Shown piece after piece: positions 20,153 to 27,724 of a stretch of DNA of 64,000 nt. The translations under genes and the position numbers were made by a program. Positions within the stretch are counted from its first letter, which is position 1; every line of letters starts with the position of its first letter. The stretch is taken from positions 1 to 64,000 of the forward strand of contig JAOTYL010000015.1 of NCBI GenBank assembly GCA_029861865.1, given 5' to 3'. The stretch comes from Myxococcales bacterium. GTDB lineage: Bacteria; Myxococcota_A; Polyangia; Polyangiales; Houyiibacteriaceae. The notes under the pieces were generated by a model. That model worked only from the letters and a program-made list of their open reading frames with translations. It was not told the origin of the DNA and did no database searches.

Positions 20153-21480
20153 CGAAATGGTGCGTCGGTAGGTCGTCGGGCGGGCTGGGCGCCGAGGAGG
20201 CCACGGAGCGCGGCGTACACGTCGGGATGATTGGCCAAGTGGACGTGATTCATGCCGGGAACGAACGCGCCGCCTCGAAACGGGATCCGTTGGGCCGGCT
20301 CGGGGGCGTGCCCGGAGGCGCTCGGAAGACGCACCAACAAGTCGCCCAGAAGCTCACCAACCGGGTGCTCCAGGTCACGTGAGATCGTCGCAGCCACGAA
20401 GTAGTACCCGACGCCGTCGACCAAAGGCACGTTGCGGCGCGCGTCGGCAAACACCGCATCCGGATCCTTGCCTGTCCATTCTTCGTCGAGAGTATAACCG
20501 TGGCGCAGATCTTTGATGCCGGAGCTCCGTGCATTGAGGAGGTCCGCCGGCACATCGGCGCCCGCGGCGTCGACCTTTCGCAAGAATCCCGTCAACAGAT
20601 TGACCGCTTTCTCAAGCGGCGCGCCGAGGTGCGGAGAACCAATGCAGGCAACATGACGAAGAAGCCCAACCCACGATTCGTCGTGCTCCCGCGCGTAGTG
20701 GGCGGCGCTTCGTGCGACGAGACCTCCCATGCTGTGGCCCACCAACGCGATCTCTTCGACCGGCACCGGGTACGCGTCGAGCAATTCGGTGAGGCGCTCT
20801 GCGAGCAAGCGCCCGTTCTCCGAAACGTGGCGACCGCTGTTGTAACGAATGTAGACCGGAGTGTATTGGAGATCCTCCCGAAGACGGGTGCCAAACGTGA
20901 CGTTGGGCGCGTCGTAGTGTCGATCCGAGGCGAGGCTCCAAAGCCACTCGGTTGCAGCGAGACCGTGCACGAAAACGCAAACCCTCGGCGTTGGGTTGGG
21001 GAACGCGGCCATGAAGGCCTCGCGGGTCGCGGGTAGTCGCCTCCCATCGTGGCGAAAGGTCATGTCGATGGCGAGCTTGTGGTTGCGTCGCCTCAAGTGG
21101 TCACCCCAAAAGCCGTTGATAGAGGACTGCGCGTGATCGATGACCCAACTGGCGGTGCCCGCGGCGGTCGCGTCGATCGGTGTCACGAGCTCGGATACTT
21201 CGAGATCGACGGCCCGCCCAAGCTCGGTCTCCGCTGCGTCGGCTGCGGTATTGACACCAAGACGCACAATCTCGTTGACGACGCGAATGGACTCGAAGAC
21301 GCCCGAAGAGATCGCAGTCTGAATGTTCGTGACGAGCTTGGCGGTCGTCTTGGCGGGCTCCACCGGTGCAAAGCGGCGGACCGTTCGTTGGACCGCGGCA
21401 TCGTGGATGCGCTCGACGAGGTTGGTGGTTTCTTCGACCACGTCGAACACCAAATCGATGAATCCCCTAGCCCGTCTCAT
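20149..21480 (-). CDS. Lipase-like alpha/beta hydrolase
   Basis: 443 residues from ATG 21480 (MRRARGFIDLVFDVVEETTNL); the frame opens further upstream over the divergent lipoprotein gene but is not supported there. The first 150 residues are helical. The hydrolase domain starts at RVCVFVHGLAATEWLW (oxyanion HG) and has the nucleophile elbow GHSMGG, as in PGAP1-like and triacylglycerol lipases. A His is likely in MNHVHLANHPDVY. No signal peptide is evident. It overlaps the acyl-CoA dehydrogenase start, which suggests release of acyl groups that are then oxidised (inference). Confidence 0.87.
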   Translation of the reverse strand: MRRARGFIDLVFDVVEETTNLVERIHDAAVQRTVRRFAPVEPAKTTAKLVTNIQTAISSGVFESIRVVNEIVRLGVNTAADAAETELGRAVDLEVSELVTPIDATAAGTASWVIDHAQSSINGFWGDHLRRRNHKLAIDMTFRHDGRRLPATREAFMAAFPNPTPRVCVFVHGLAATEWLWSLASDRHYDAPNVTFGTRLREDLQYTPVYIRYNSGRHVSENGRLLAERLTELLDAYPVPVEEIALVGHSMGGLVARSAAHYAREHDESWVGLLRHVACIGSPHLGAPLEKAVNLLTGFLRKVDAAGADVPADLLNARSSGIKDLRHGYTLDEEWTGKDPDAVFADARRNVPLVDGVGYYFVAATISRDLEHPVGELLGDLLVRLPSASGHAPEPAQRIPFRGGAFVPGMNHVHLANHPDVYAALRGLLGAQPARRPTDAPFR

Positions 21481-21565
21481 GGGCCGACGGTAACAGATAA
21501 TCACACTTAGGGCGCGTTGGCTGTCGGGGGCATGGATGTGTGCTACCCCAGTGCCGGTGAACAGA

Positions 21566-22237
21566 ATGCTCAATCGCAAAGCGATCATAGTCGGCGCGCT
21601 GCTACTGACGGCGTGCCAAAGCAAGGGTCCCACTCCCAACGAAGGCGCTGCCGCGGCGACTGAAGCACAGAAGCCCACGGCCGATCCCCACGCTGGCCTC
21701 GACCTGACACCCCAGCAGCAAACCGCCGTCGACGAGATTCCAAGACCCGAGCCGGATGCCTCTGGAAAAATCGACCTCGGTTCCGTCACCGTGCAGGTTC
21801 CAGAGGCCTGGACATTTCAGAAGCCGCGCGCACTCATGCGACGCGCACAGTTCAAGGTGCCGGGATCCAGCGGTGAGGCTGAGTCGATTGTGTTCTTCAT
21901 GGGCACCGCAGGCGCCGGCTCCGAGCAAGCCAACATCGATCGCTGGATCGCTCATTTCAGCCACAAAGACGGCAGTCGCATAGTCGACGTGAAACCGGTT
22001 GAAAAGAAGGTGTCCGGGTTCGACGTGACGCAGATCGAGGTCGCAGGCGACTACAGCGGAGGTATGACTCCGCGCGGCCAACCCGGTCAGGCCTCGTCCG
22101 ACCAGCGTTTGATCGCGGCCATCGTTGGAACGCCACAGGGTCCCTACTACATCAAGCTCCTCGGCCCGGACGCCACCGTCGCCGAGAACCGCAAGGCTTT
22201 CGACGACATGATCGCGTCGATCAAGCCGACACCTTAG
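21566..22237 (+). CDS. Lipoprotein of unknown function
   Basis: 223 residues from ATG 21566 with GGTGA upstream. The signal peptide ends in lipobox LTAC (MLNRKAIIVGALLLTAC). An Ala/Pro/Glu-rich tether of about 60 residues precedes a compact beta-rich domain (TVQVPEAWTFQKPRALMRRAQFKVPG to YYIKLLGPDATVAENRKAFDDMIASIK). The tail pattern is typical of small exported domains of Planctomycetes and Myxococcota. It is divergent from the hydrolase and convergent with the thiolase (2 bases apart). No function recognised. Confidence 0.85.
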   Translation: MLNRKAIIVGALLLTACQSKGPTPNEGAAAATEAQKPTADPHAGLDLTPQQQTAVDEIPRPEPDASGKIDLGSVTVQVPEAWTFQKPRALMRRAQFKVPGSSGEAESIVFFMGTAGAGSEQANIDRWIAHFSHKDGSRIVDVKPVEKKVSGFDVTQIEVAGDYSGGMTPRGQPGQASSDQRLIAAIVGTPQGPYYIKLLGPDATVAENRKAFDDMIASIKPTP

Positions 22238-22239
22238 CC

Positions 22240-23496
22240 CTACTGATCCCGTTCGAGGATCATCGCCTGCGCCGTGGCGCCCGCGGCACAGATACTGATC
22301 AATCCATAACGGGAGTTTCGACGCTTCATTTCGTTCGCCAGGGTGGTGGCGATCCGGATGCCGGTGGCGGAAAATGGATGGCCGATAGCGACCGAGCTCC
22401 CGAGCTGATTCAACTTCGACCGGTCGACCGTGCCGATCGGATCGCGCTTCCAGCCGCGCTCCCACGCTGCGATGTTGCTCAGCACCTGACCGGCGAAGGC
22501 TTCATGCATTTCGATCAGATCCATGTCGTCCAGGGTCAGCCCCGTCTCGGCGAGCAAGTCGGGCACGGCGATCCCCGGGCCCATCAGCAACCCGTCGCCG
22601 GGATCGATCGCGACTTTCTTGTAGCCACGAATGAAGGCCAGGGGTTCCCGCCCTTCCTTTCTCGCGCGTCCTTCGCTCATCAACGCGATCGCTGCTGCGC
22701 CGTCGGTCAGTGGGCTGGAGCTGCCTGCCGTGATGGTGCCGCTTCCCGACTTATCGAAGGCGGGCTTGAGCGAGGCGAGTTTTTCGAGTGTGGTATCCGG
22801 CCGAATGATCGTGTCGTGATCGATGTCGCCGAGCGGGATGATCTCGGCCTTGAGTCGACCGTCGTCTGTTGCAGCGGCCGCGTTCTTGTGGCTCGCGAGG
22901 GCGAGCTCATCTTGGGCCTCGCGGGCGATGTCCCATTCCTTGACGGTAATCTCAGTATGCTCGCCCATCGAAAGCCCGGTCGAGGGCTCGACGATGCCCG
23001 GTGCATTGGGCATCAGGTCTCTAGGACGAAGCGAGGACAGAATTTCGATGCGGTCCTTGAGCGTGCGTGCGTTGGAAAGGTCGACGAAGATGCGACTCGC
23101 GGCCGGAGAGAAAAGGACGGCCGGATTCGACATCGACTCGACGCCACCGGCGATCCCCACCTCGGCGCGGCCGGCTCGGATCGAGTCGGCAATGGCCATG
23201 ATCGCCGTGGTACCGGTGATGCAGTTATCGGTCACGGTCCATGCGACGGTGCTCGAAGGCAGTCGGCTCGCGAAAGCGACTTCTCGCGCGAACTGGGGCC
23301 GGCGCGGGTCGAGGACCACGATTCCAAACACCATCTCGTCGATCGTGGACGGAACAAGGCTTTGTCTGTCGAGCAGGCCGTCTACGGCATGGCAAGCGAG
23401 ATCGAGCGCCGAGTGCTCTTTTAGCGTGGTTCCGGCTTTTGCGAAAGGCGTACGCGCACCGGCAACGATCGCAACGCGAGGGGGGGAATCGGCCAT
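22240..23496 (-). CDS. Acetyl-CoA acyltransferase (thiolase, FadI-like)
   Basis: 418 residues of the thiolase superfamily. It catalyses thiolytic cleavage of 3-ketoacyl-CoA (beta-oxidation) or the reverse condensation. The nucleophile is Cys92 in TDNCITGTTAI, the catalytic His is in MHEAFAGQVLSN, and the second His is in GSSVAIGHPFSATG. The C-terminal acid/base Cys is in SICAAGATAQAMILER. The sequence resembles the beta subunit of the trifunctional complex (FadI), but no fadJ partner is adjacent. A perfect SD (GGAGGTGA) precedes the ATG. Confidence 0.94.
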   Translation of the reverse strand: MADSPPRVAIVAGARTPFAKAGTTLKEHSALDLACHAVDGLLDRQSLVPSTIDEMVFGIVVLDPRRPQFAREVAFASRLPSSTVAWTVTDNCITGTTAIMAIADSIRAGRAEVGIAGGVESMSNPAVLFSPAASRIFVDLSNARTLKDRIEILSSLRPRDLMPNAPGIVEPSTGLSMGEHTEITVKEWDIAREAQDELALASHKNAAAATDDGRLKAEIIPLGDIDHDTIIRPDTTLEKLASLKPAFDKSGSGTITAGSSSPLTDGAAAIALMSEGRARKEGREPLAFIRGYKKVAIDPGDGLLMGPGIAVPDLLAETGLTLDDMDLIEMHEAFAGQVLSNIAAWERGWKRDPIGTVDRSKLNQLGSSVAIGHPFSATGIRIATTLANEMKRRNSRYGLISICAAGATAQAMILERDQ

Positions 23497-23573
23497 GGGT
23501 CACCTCCAGGGACGATCCCTAGGTTGCTCGGCGGGCGGTCGCAAGGCGCACCGCTTCGGTGTAGGTTCGTTCC

Positions 23574-24638
23574 ATGACCACGGCCGAGACCAAGCGCCAA
23601 CGCGACACGGTGCGACCCACCGACCTTCGTAGGCGCTCACGCCTCGTGCAGGCGGTTGCCTTTTCGCATTCGGTCTCGACGACTTCGACGCTCCGAAGGA
23701 TGATGACCGTCACCACGTATTTCATCGCCTGGGTGCTGGTGACTTTGCTCGTTCCGGTATGGCTTCCGATAATGGGATTAGTGGGTCTGTTTCGAAAGCG
23801 CTCATTCATCGCGCTCCGGTTGTCTCTCTTTCTTTGGTCGTACCTGACGATTGAGTTGATGGGCCTCACTGTGGCGGCGGCGATCTACCTCGTGACGCCG
23901 GGGAACATCGCCAAGAGGCAGGAACTCTTCTTCCCGCTTTATTGCTGGTGGGGCACCGCGCTTTTCTCGGCGATCGCCCGGGTGCTGTCCCTGTCGGTGG
24001 AAGTCAAAGGTCAAGAGTTGGTGCTGCCCGGGCACGTTCTGGTGTTCATTCGCCATGCGAGCATCATCGACACCGCATTGCCGTTGGTGTTTCTCTCAGA
24101 CGCCAAGGGCTTGCGCCTTCGCTACGTCTTCAAGCGAGAGCTCTTGGTCGATCCTTGCATTGACGTTGCCGGCCATGTGTGGCCCAACTACTTCATCGAC
24201 CGCGGCGGCGACCCGCAAGAGGAGCTGGCCGGAGTTCGAAAGCTCGCCGAGGACCTTGGCGACGAAGGCGTGCTGCTCTACCCCGAGGGCACCCGCTTCA
24301 CCGAGCGCAAAAAGGCGATCGCCATCGAAAGGCTGGCACGCACGCACCCCGATCTCGTCCCGATCGCCGAGTCGTTCAAGCACTGCCTTCCCCCAAAGCC
24401 AGGAGGCGCACTGACACTCATGGATGCCGCTCCCGAAGCCGATATCCTATTCGTGGCCCACCGTGGCCTCGAAGGTCTCGCTGAAATCAACGACCTCTTG
24501 AGCGGCGATGTGGTCGGCAAGAAAGTGCAGATTCAGATCTGGCGAGTGCCCGCCGCCGAGATTCCCAAGGGGGAAGAGAGGCGGCAATGGTTGTTCGAAT
24601 GGTGGAAGCGCATCGACGATTTCGTCGACGAGGCGTGA
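23574..24638 (+). CDS. PlsC-type acyltransferase, membrane protein
   Basis: 354 residues. Two or three membrane segments near the N-terminus (TTYFIAWVLVTLLVPVWLPIMGLVG; LWSYLTIELMGLTVAAAIYLV) precede the 1-acyl-glycerol-3-phosphate acyltransferase domain. Its HX4D motif is RHASIIDT and the phosphate-binding block is YPEGTRF. This fits transfer of an acyl group to lysophosphatidic acid or a related lipid at the inner membrane. ATG 23700 is an alternative start nearer the first membrane helix. It is divergent from the thiolase gene. Confidence 0.88.
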   Translation: MTTAETKRQRDTVRPTDLRRRSRLVQAVAFSHSVSTTSTLRRMMTVTTYFIAWVLVTLLVPVWLPIMGLVGLFRKRSFIALRLSLFLWSYLTIELMGLTVAAAIYLVTPGNIAKRQELFFPLYCWWGTALFSAIARVLSLSVEVKGQELVLPGHVLVFIRHASIIDTALPLVFLSDAKGLRLRYVFKRELLVDPCIDVAGHVWPNYFIDRGGDPQEELAGVRKLAEDLGDEGVLLYPEGTRFTERKKAIAIERLARTHPDLVPIAESFKHCLPPKPGGALTLMDAAPEADILFVAHRGLEGLAEINDLLSGDVVGKKVQIQIWRVPAAEIPKGEERRQWLFEWWKRIDDFVDEA

Positions 24639-24654
24639 GCCGTGAAGCATGGTC

Positions 24655-25611
24655 CTACCTCTCCCGATTCGGAAACTGCGCCATTCGTTCGTGCACGCGA
24701 GCGTCGTGGGCGGGAACGATCACGAGCTCGGGATTCGTCGTCTGAAGTTTGTGGAGAAAGACGAGTTGGTCACGCACCATCGCCGCGTCGTCGTCGACCA
24801 TGTTACGGGTGACGAAAGGTTTTTCGGCCGGCCACTCGACCCCTTCTCGGGCCCATGCGGTGTCTCCGATGAAGAGATAACGCTTGCCCGACGCGAGATT
24901 GACCAAGATGCCCAAAGAGCCGGGAGTGTGTCCTTCCAACGGGACCAACACGACGCTGCCGTCACCAAAGTAGTCCCGGCTCCAAGGGAACGGACCGTAC
25001 GCGCCGTCGGTGAATCGGTGCTCCCGGAGCCGCGGCTTGGCCTGCGCTTGGAGCTCGCGGAAGAGACGCCCGCCGCCTTCGTCTCGCCACGCGTACTCGA
25101 TCTCTTGGTCGGTGAGCCACACCGGGACCTCGTCGGCGAGATCTGCCAGGCCGCTAACGTGGTCCCAATGACTGTGGGTCAACCACACCGCAGAAAGCCG
25201 ACGTGGGTCGAGCCCACCCGCCTTCAGCGCATCGACGGTCGGTTGGTGCAATGTCAGCTCAGACACGGCTCGCATCAAGAACGAAATCGTCTTCATGTGC
25301 GCATCGATCTCTCTGGCCGCGCCGGCGTCGATGAGCACCTTCCCGCGAGGGTGTTCGAGGAGAAACGCAGCGATCGCGCTCGTGAACCCATTCAGAAACG
25401 ATCCACCCCTGACGCTGAACGCTTCGAGGCTCGCGATCTCGGCGGTCGAGACGACCGACACGGAGACCCCTTGCACATTGGGCAAAGGCGGCAGCGGCAC
25501 ACCCGGAGTGTCGGGCACCGCGAGGGGACGCTTCGTGAATGTCCACCCGAACGCGACGATCAGCGCCAAGACCGAATAGACGACGATGCGCGTCTTCACC
25601 GTTTCACCCAC
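24655..25611 (-). CDS. MBL-fold metallohydrolase with N-terminal anchor
   Basis: 318 residues. An N-terminal membrane or signal segment (IVVYSVLALIVAFGWTF) is followed by a metallo-beta-lactamase fold. Metal ligands are THSHWDH (HxHxDH), the His of PLEGHTPGS, the Asp of FIGDTAW and the His of VPAHD. The pattern is closest to AttM/AiiA-like lactonases and related hydrolases. It probably acts in the periplasm or at the membrane; the substrate is unknown, and an N-acyl-homoserine lactonase role is possible but unproven. It is convergent with the acyltransferase gene (16 bases apart). Confidence 0.9.
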   Translation of the reverse strand: MGETVKTRIVVYSVLALIVAFGWTFTKRPLAVPDTPGVPLPPLPNVQGVSVSVVSTAEIASLEAFSVRGGSFLNGFTSAIAAFLLEHPRGKVLIDAGAAREIDAHMKTISFLMRAVSELTLHQPTVDALKAGGLDPRRLSAVWLTHSHWDHVSGLADLADEVPVWLTDQEIEYAWRDEGGGRLFRELQAQAKPRLREHRFTDGAYGPFPWSRDYFGDGSVVLVPLEGHTPGSLGILVNLASGKRYLFIGDTAWAREGVEWPAEKPFVTRNMVDDDAAMVRDQLVFLHKLQTTNPELVIVPAHDARVHERMAQFPNRER

Positions 25612-25663
25612 ATGGGGCGAACTCTACACGGTGCTCGGGAGTTGAGCCCGAAAATGGGAGTGC

Positions 25664-26245
25664 TCAAATCTGATCGAGGGGCATCTCGCATTCGTCGCGG
25701 AGGCGACAGTCTTTGCATTCGGCGCCGCGCCAGATGCGGTCGTAGCGATCTTGCACCTGGTCGATCGTGCGCTCGTCCGACGTGAGGATTCCCATTTCGA
25801 AGTTTCGGCGGCCGTCGCCTTTTGCGCCGAGGCCTGCGCCGGTCCAGTTCGCGCTTCCCAGATAAACGAGACGAGCGTCGACGATGACGGTCTTCAGATG
25901 CACGCGCGGACACTTTCGCATTTCGAGGCCGCCTTCGACGAGCTCGGGTCGGGCGTCGAAGCTTCGGCGAAATGCTCGCGACGGAGGCGCTGCATGCAAG
26001 AGCCGGAGCTCGACCCCTTGCGACGCCAGCTCGGCAAGCATGTCCAGCACGCTCCTGTAGTTGCCGCGACGCCCGCGACGGCGCCCGGGGATCGCGCGCG
26101 GGTCCTCGACCATCACGTCTTTCAGATTCGCCGTCGCGATCCACACGCTTTGCTGCGCCTCGAGCACCGCGCTCATCACCTGCTCGTAGTGCTCGCGATC
26201 GGCGACAACGCGCAGCGGCACGTCCCGGTCGATGAGGTCCTGCAT
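25664..26245 (-). CDS. Phospholipase D-like protein, single HKD motif
   Basis: 193 residues. One HKD motif is visible (HLKTVIVD, then GSANWTGAGLG), so an active enzyme would have to dimerise, as Nuc and BfiL-type PLD proteins do. An Arg-rich loop (PGRRRGRRG) may bind nucleic acid or phospholipid. The C-terminus has a Cys cluster (CKDCRLRDEC) that could hold a metal. No signal peptide is seen. Possible roles are nuclease or phosphodiesterase; none can be fixed from sequence. Confidence 0.85.
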   Translation of the reverse strand: MQDLIDRDVPLRVVADREHYEQVMSAVLEAQQSVWIATANLKDVMVEDPRAIPGRRRGRRGNYRSVLDMLAELASQGVELRLLHAAPPSRAFRRSFDARPELVEGGLEMRKCPRVHLKTVIVDARLVYLGSANWTGAGLGAKGDGRRNFEMGILTSDERTIDQVQDRYDRIWRGAECKDCRLRDECEMPLDQI

Positions 26246-26299
26246 CCGGACGAGAGTACGTCACCAGGAAGGCCGTTCCGAAAAAGGCGCCCTCGTGGC

Positions 26300-26419
26300 T
26301 CAGTGCGACCCAAACGCCGCTGCGAAAATCACAGGTTGGAGCTGCGTATCGTCAGCACGCTCACCCGTTCCGAGGTCAGTGCTCAGCCCGACGAGTGCGA
26401 GAACGAGAAGAAAAAGCAC
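26300..26419 (-). CDS. Possible small secreted peptide (39 aa)
   Basis: A frame from GTG 26419 to TGA 26300-26302 encodes a hydrophobic start (VLFLLVLALVGLS) and a short polar tail ending VIFAAAFGSH. It looks like a signal peptide with a small product. No ATG is present, though GGGGG lies about 11 bases ahead of the hydrophobic stretch. It sits 54 bases upstream of the PLD gene on the same strand. The rest of the 378-base gap between the PLD and LLM genes shows nothing else recognisable. Confidence 0.3.
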   Translation of the reverse strand: MLFLLVLALVGLSTDLGTGERADDTQLQPVIFAAAFGSH

Positions 26420-26623
26420 GTACCGAATGTCTACCCCCTTTCGCGGGCCAACACGGATGGCTTACGGGGATGATCCCACTTCAGCGGGCGAAGGTAAAGG
26501 AAGCGGAAATGTCCAGGTTCGCGGACGCCCAAGATTGGACTCTGGCATTCCGTCAACGGTTCCCACGTGGTACGAAACCGGTATGTCTCATGTGGAAACC
26601 GAAGAACAACAGGTTCGCCGCAA

Positions 26624-27682
26624 ATGAGGATCGACACCTTTTGTGGAGAGACCAACTGGAAGAAGCTGGCCGCGCACGCAGAGCGCGCCGAGGCGATCGG
26701 CTTTGATGGGTTCGCCATTCCCGAGATCACAGGCGATCCGTTCATTCATGCAGCGATGGCCTGCAATGCCACCGAGCGCATCCAGGCGCGCACGGCGATC
26801 GCAGTGGCGTTCCCGCGAAGCCCGATGGTCGTCGCGAGTCAGTCTTGGGCGATTCAGGTCAACTCGGGCGGGCGATTTGCCGTGGGCCTGGGCACGCAGG
26901 TCAAAGGTCACAACGAGCGTCGATTCAGCACACCGTGGAAGGCTCCGCGCAGCCGCATGGTCGAATACGTGAAAGCTCTCCGCGCGATTTGGCGCTGCTG
27001 GGAGCTCGGCGAGCCACTCGACCATCGCGGTGATCACTACCACTTCACCCTCATGACCCCCGAGTTCACGCCTCCGAAGTCCCACCTCCCGATGACACCG
27101 GTTTACGTTGCGGCAGTTCGGCCGAAGATGATCGAGTCGGCGGCCAGCATCGCTGACGGACTACGGCTACACGGCTTTTGCACCAAGAAGTACCTGCAGG
27201 AAGTGGTCATGCCAGCGATCGACCGCGGCCTCGAGGCGAGCGGGCGGTCCCGAAGCGAGATCGACATCTGTGGCGGCGGCTTCATCATGACCGGCCCCGA
27301 CGAAGAGGCCGTTGCCAAGAATCGCGAATGGGTCCGCTATCGGGTCGCTTTTTACGGATCGACCCGCACCTACGAGCCTGTCATGGCGCTCCATGGCTGG
27401 AACGACCTCGCCGCCAAGCTCCACCAAATGTCTAAGACCGGTCAGTGGAAAAAGATGGCGGCGGAAGTCCCGGACGAAGTGCTCGACGAGTTCGGCGTCT
27501 ACACGACGTATGATGGACTTCCCAAGGCGATCGAGGCGCGCTTTGGCGGCGTATCGGACACCGTCGAGCTCGGCTTCGAAGAGGACACCGACACCGACTT
27601 TGCCCGCGACATCCTTGAGGGCGTGCGAAACATCAAGGCGAGCTTCAGGGAGCCCCATGCCCACTACGCCGACGCGAGCTGA
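26624..27682 (+). CDS. LLM-class F420-dependent oxidoreductase
   Basis: 352 residues from ATG 26624 (MRIDTFCGETNWKKLAAHAERAEAIGFDGFAIPE), a luciferase-like TIM barrel. Typical blocks are VAFPRSPMVVASQSWAIQVNSGGRFAVGLGTQVKGHNERRF and TPVYVAAVRPKMIESAASIADG. It most resembles the TIGR03617 group of F420-dependent enzymes known from actinobacteria and other F420 users. Neither F420 biosynthesis nor the substrate is visible here. It lies 42 bases before the MMPL gene and may be co-transcribed with it. Confidence 0.87.
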   Translation: MRIDTFCGETNWKKLAAHAERAEAIGFDGFAIPEITGDPFIHAAMACNATERIQARTAIAVAFPRSPMVVASQSWAIQVNSGGRFAVGLGTQVKGHNERRFSTPWKAPRSRMVEYVKALRAIWRCWELGEPLDHRGDHYHFTLMTPEFTPPKSHLPMTPVYVAAVRPKMIESAASIADGLRLHGFCTKKYLQEVVMPAIDRGLEASGRSRSEIDICGGGFIMTGPDEEAVAKNREWVRYRVAFYGSTRTYEPVMALHGWNDLAAKLHQMSKTGQWKKMAAEVPDEVLDEFGVYTTYDGLPKAIEARFGGVSDTVELGFEEDTDTDFARDILEGVRNIKASFREPHAHYADAS

Positions 27683-27724
27683 TTCAAAAACCATGCAGCA
27701 CCAACCCCAACTCGAGAGATCGCC

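Noticed and set aside
20149-21789. Longer start for the lipase-like gene (to 21789)
   Set aside because: The extra 103 codons run through the divergent lipoprotein gene and do not resemble the family; ATG 21480 starts a natural N-terminus.
22378-23424. 348-codon open frame antisense to the thiolase
   Set aside because: Shadow of the thiolase coding strand; no recognisable domain or start signal.
25596-26264. 222-codon Arg-rich frame overlapping the PLD gene
   Set aside because: Same strand, shifted frame; low-complexity Arg/Ala sequence while the other frame has the HKD motif.
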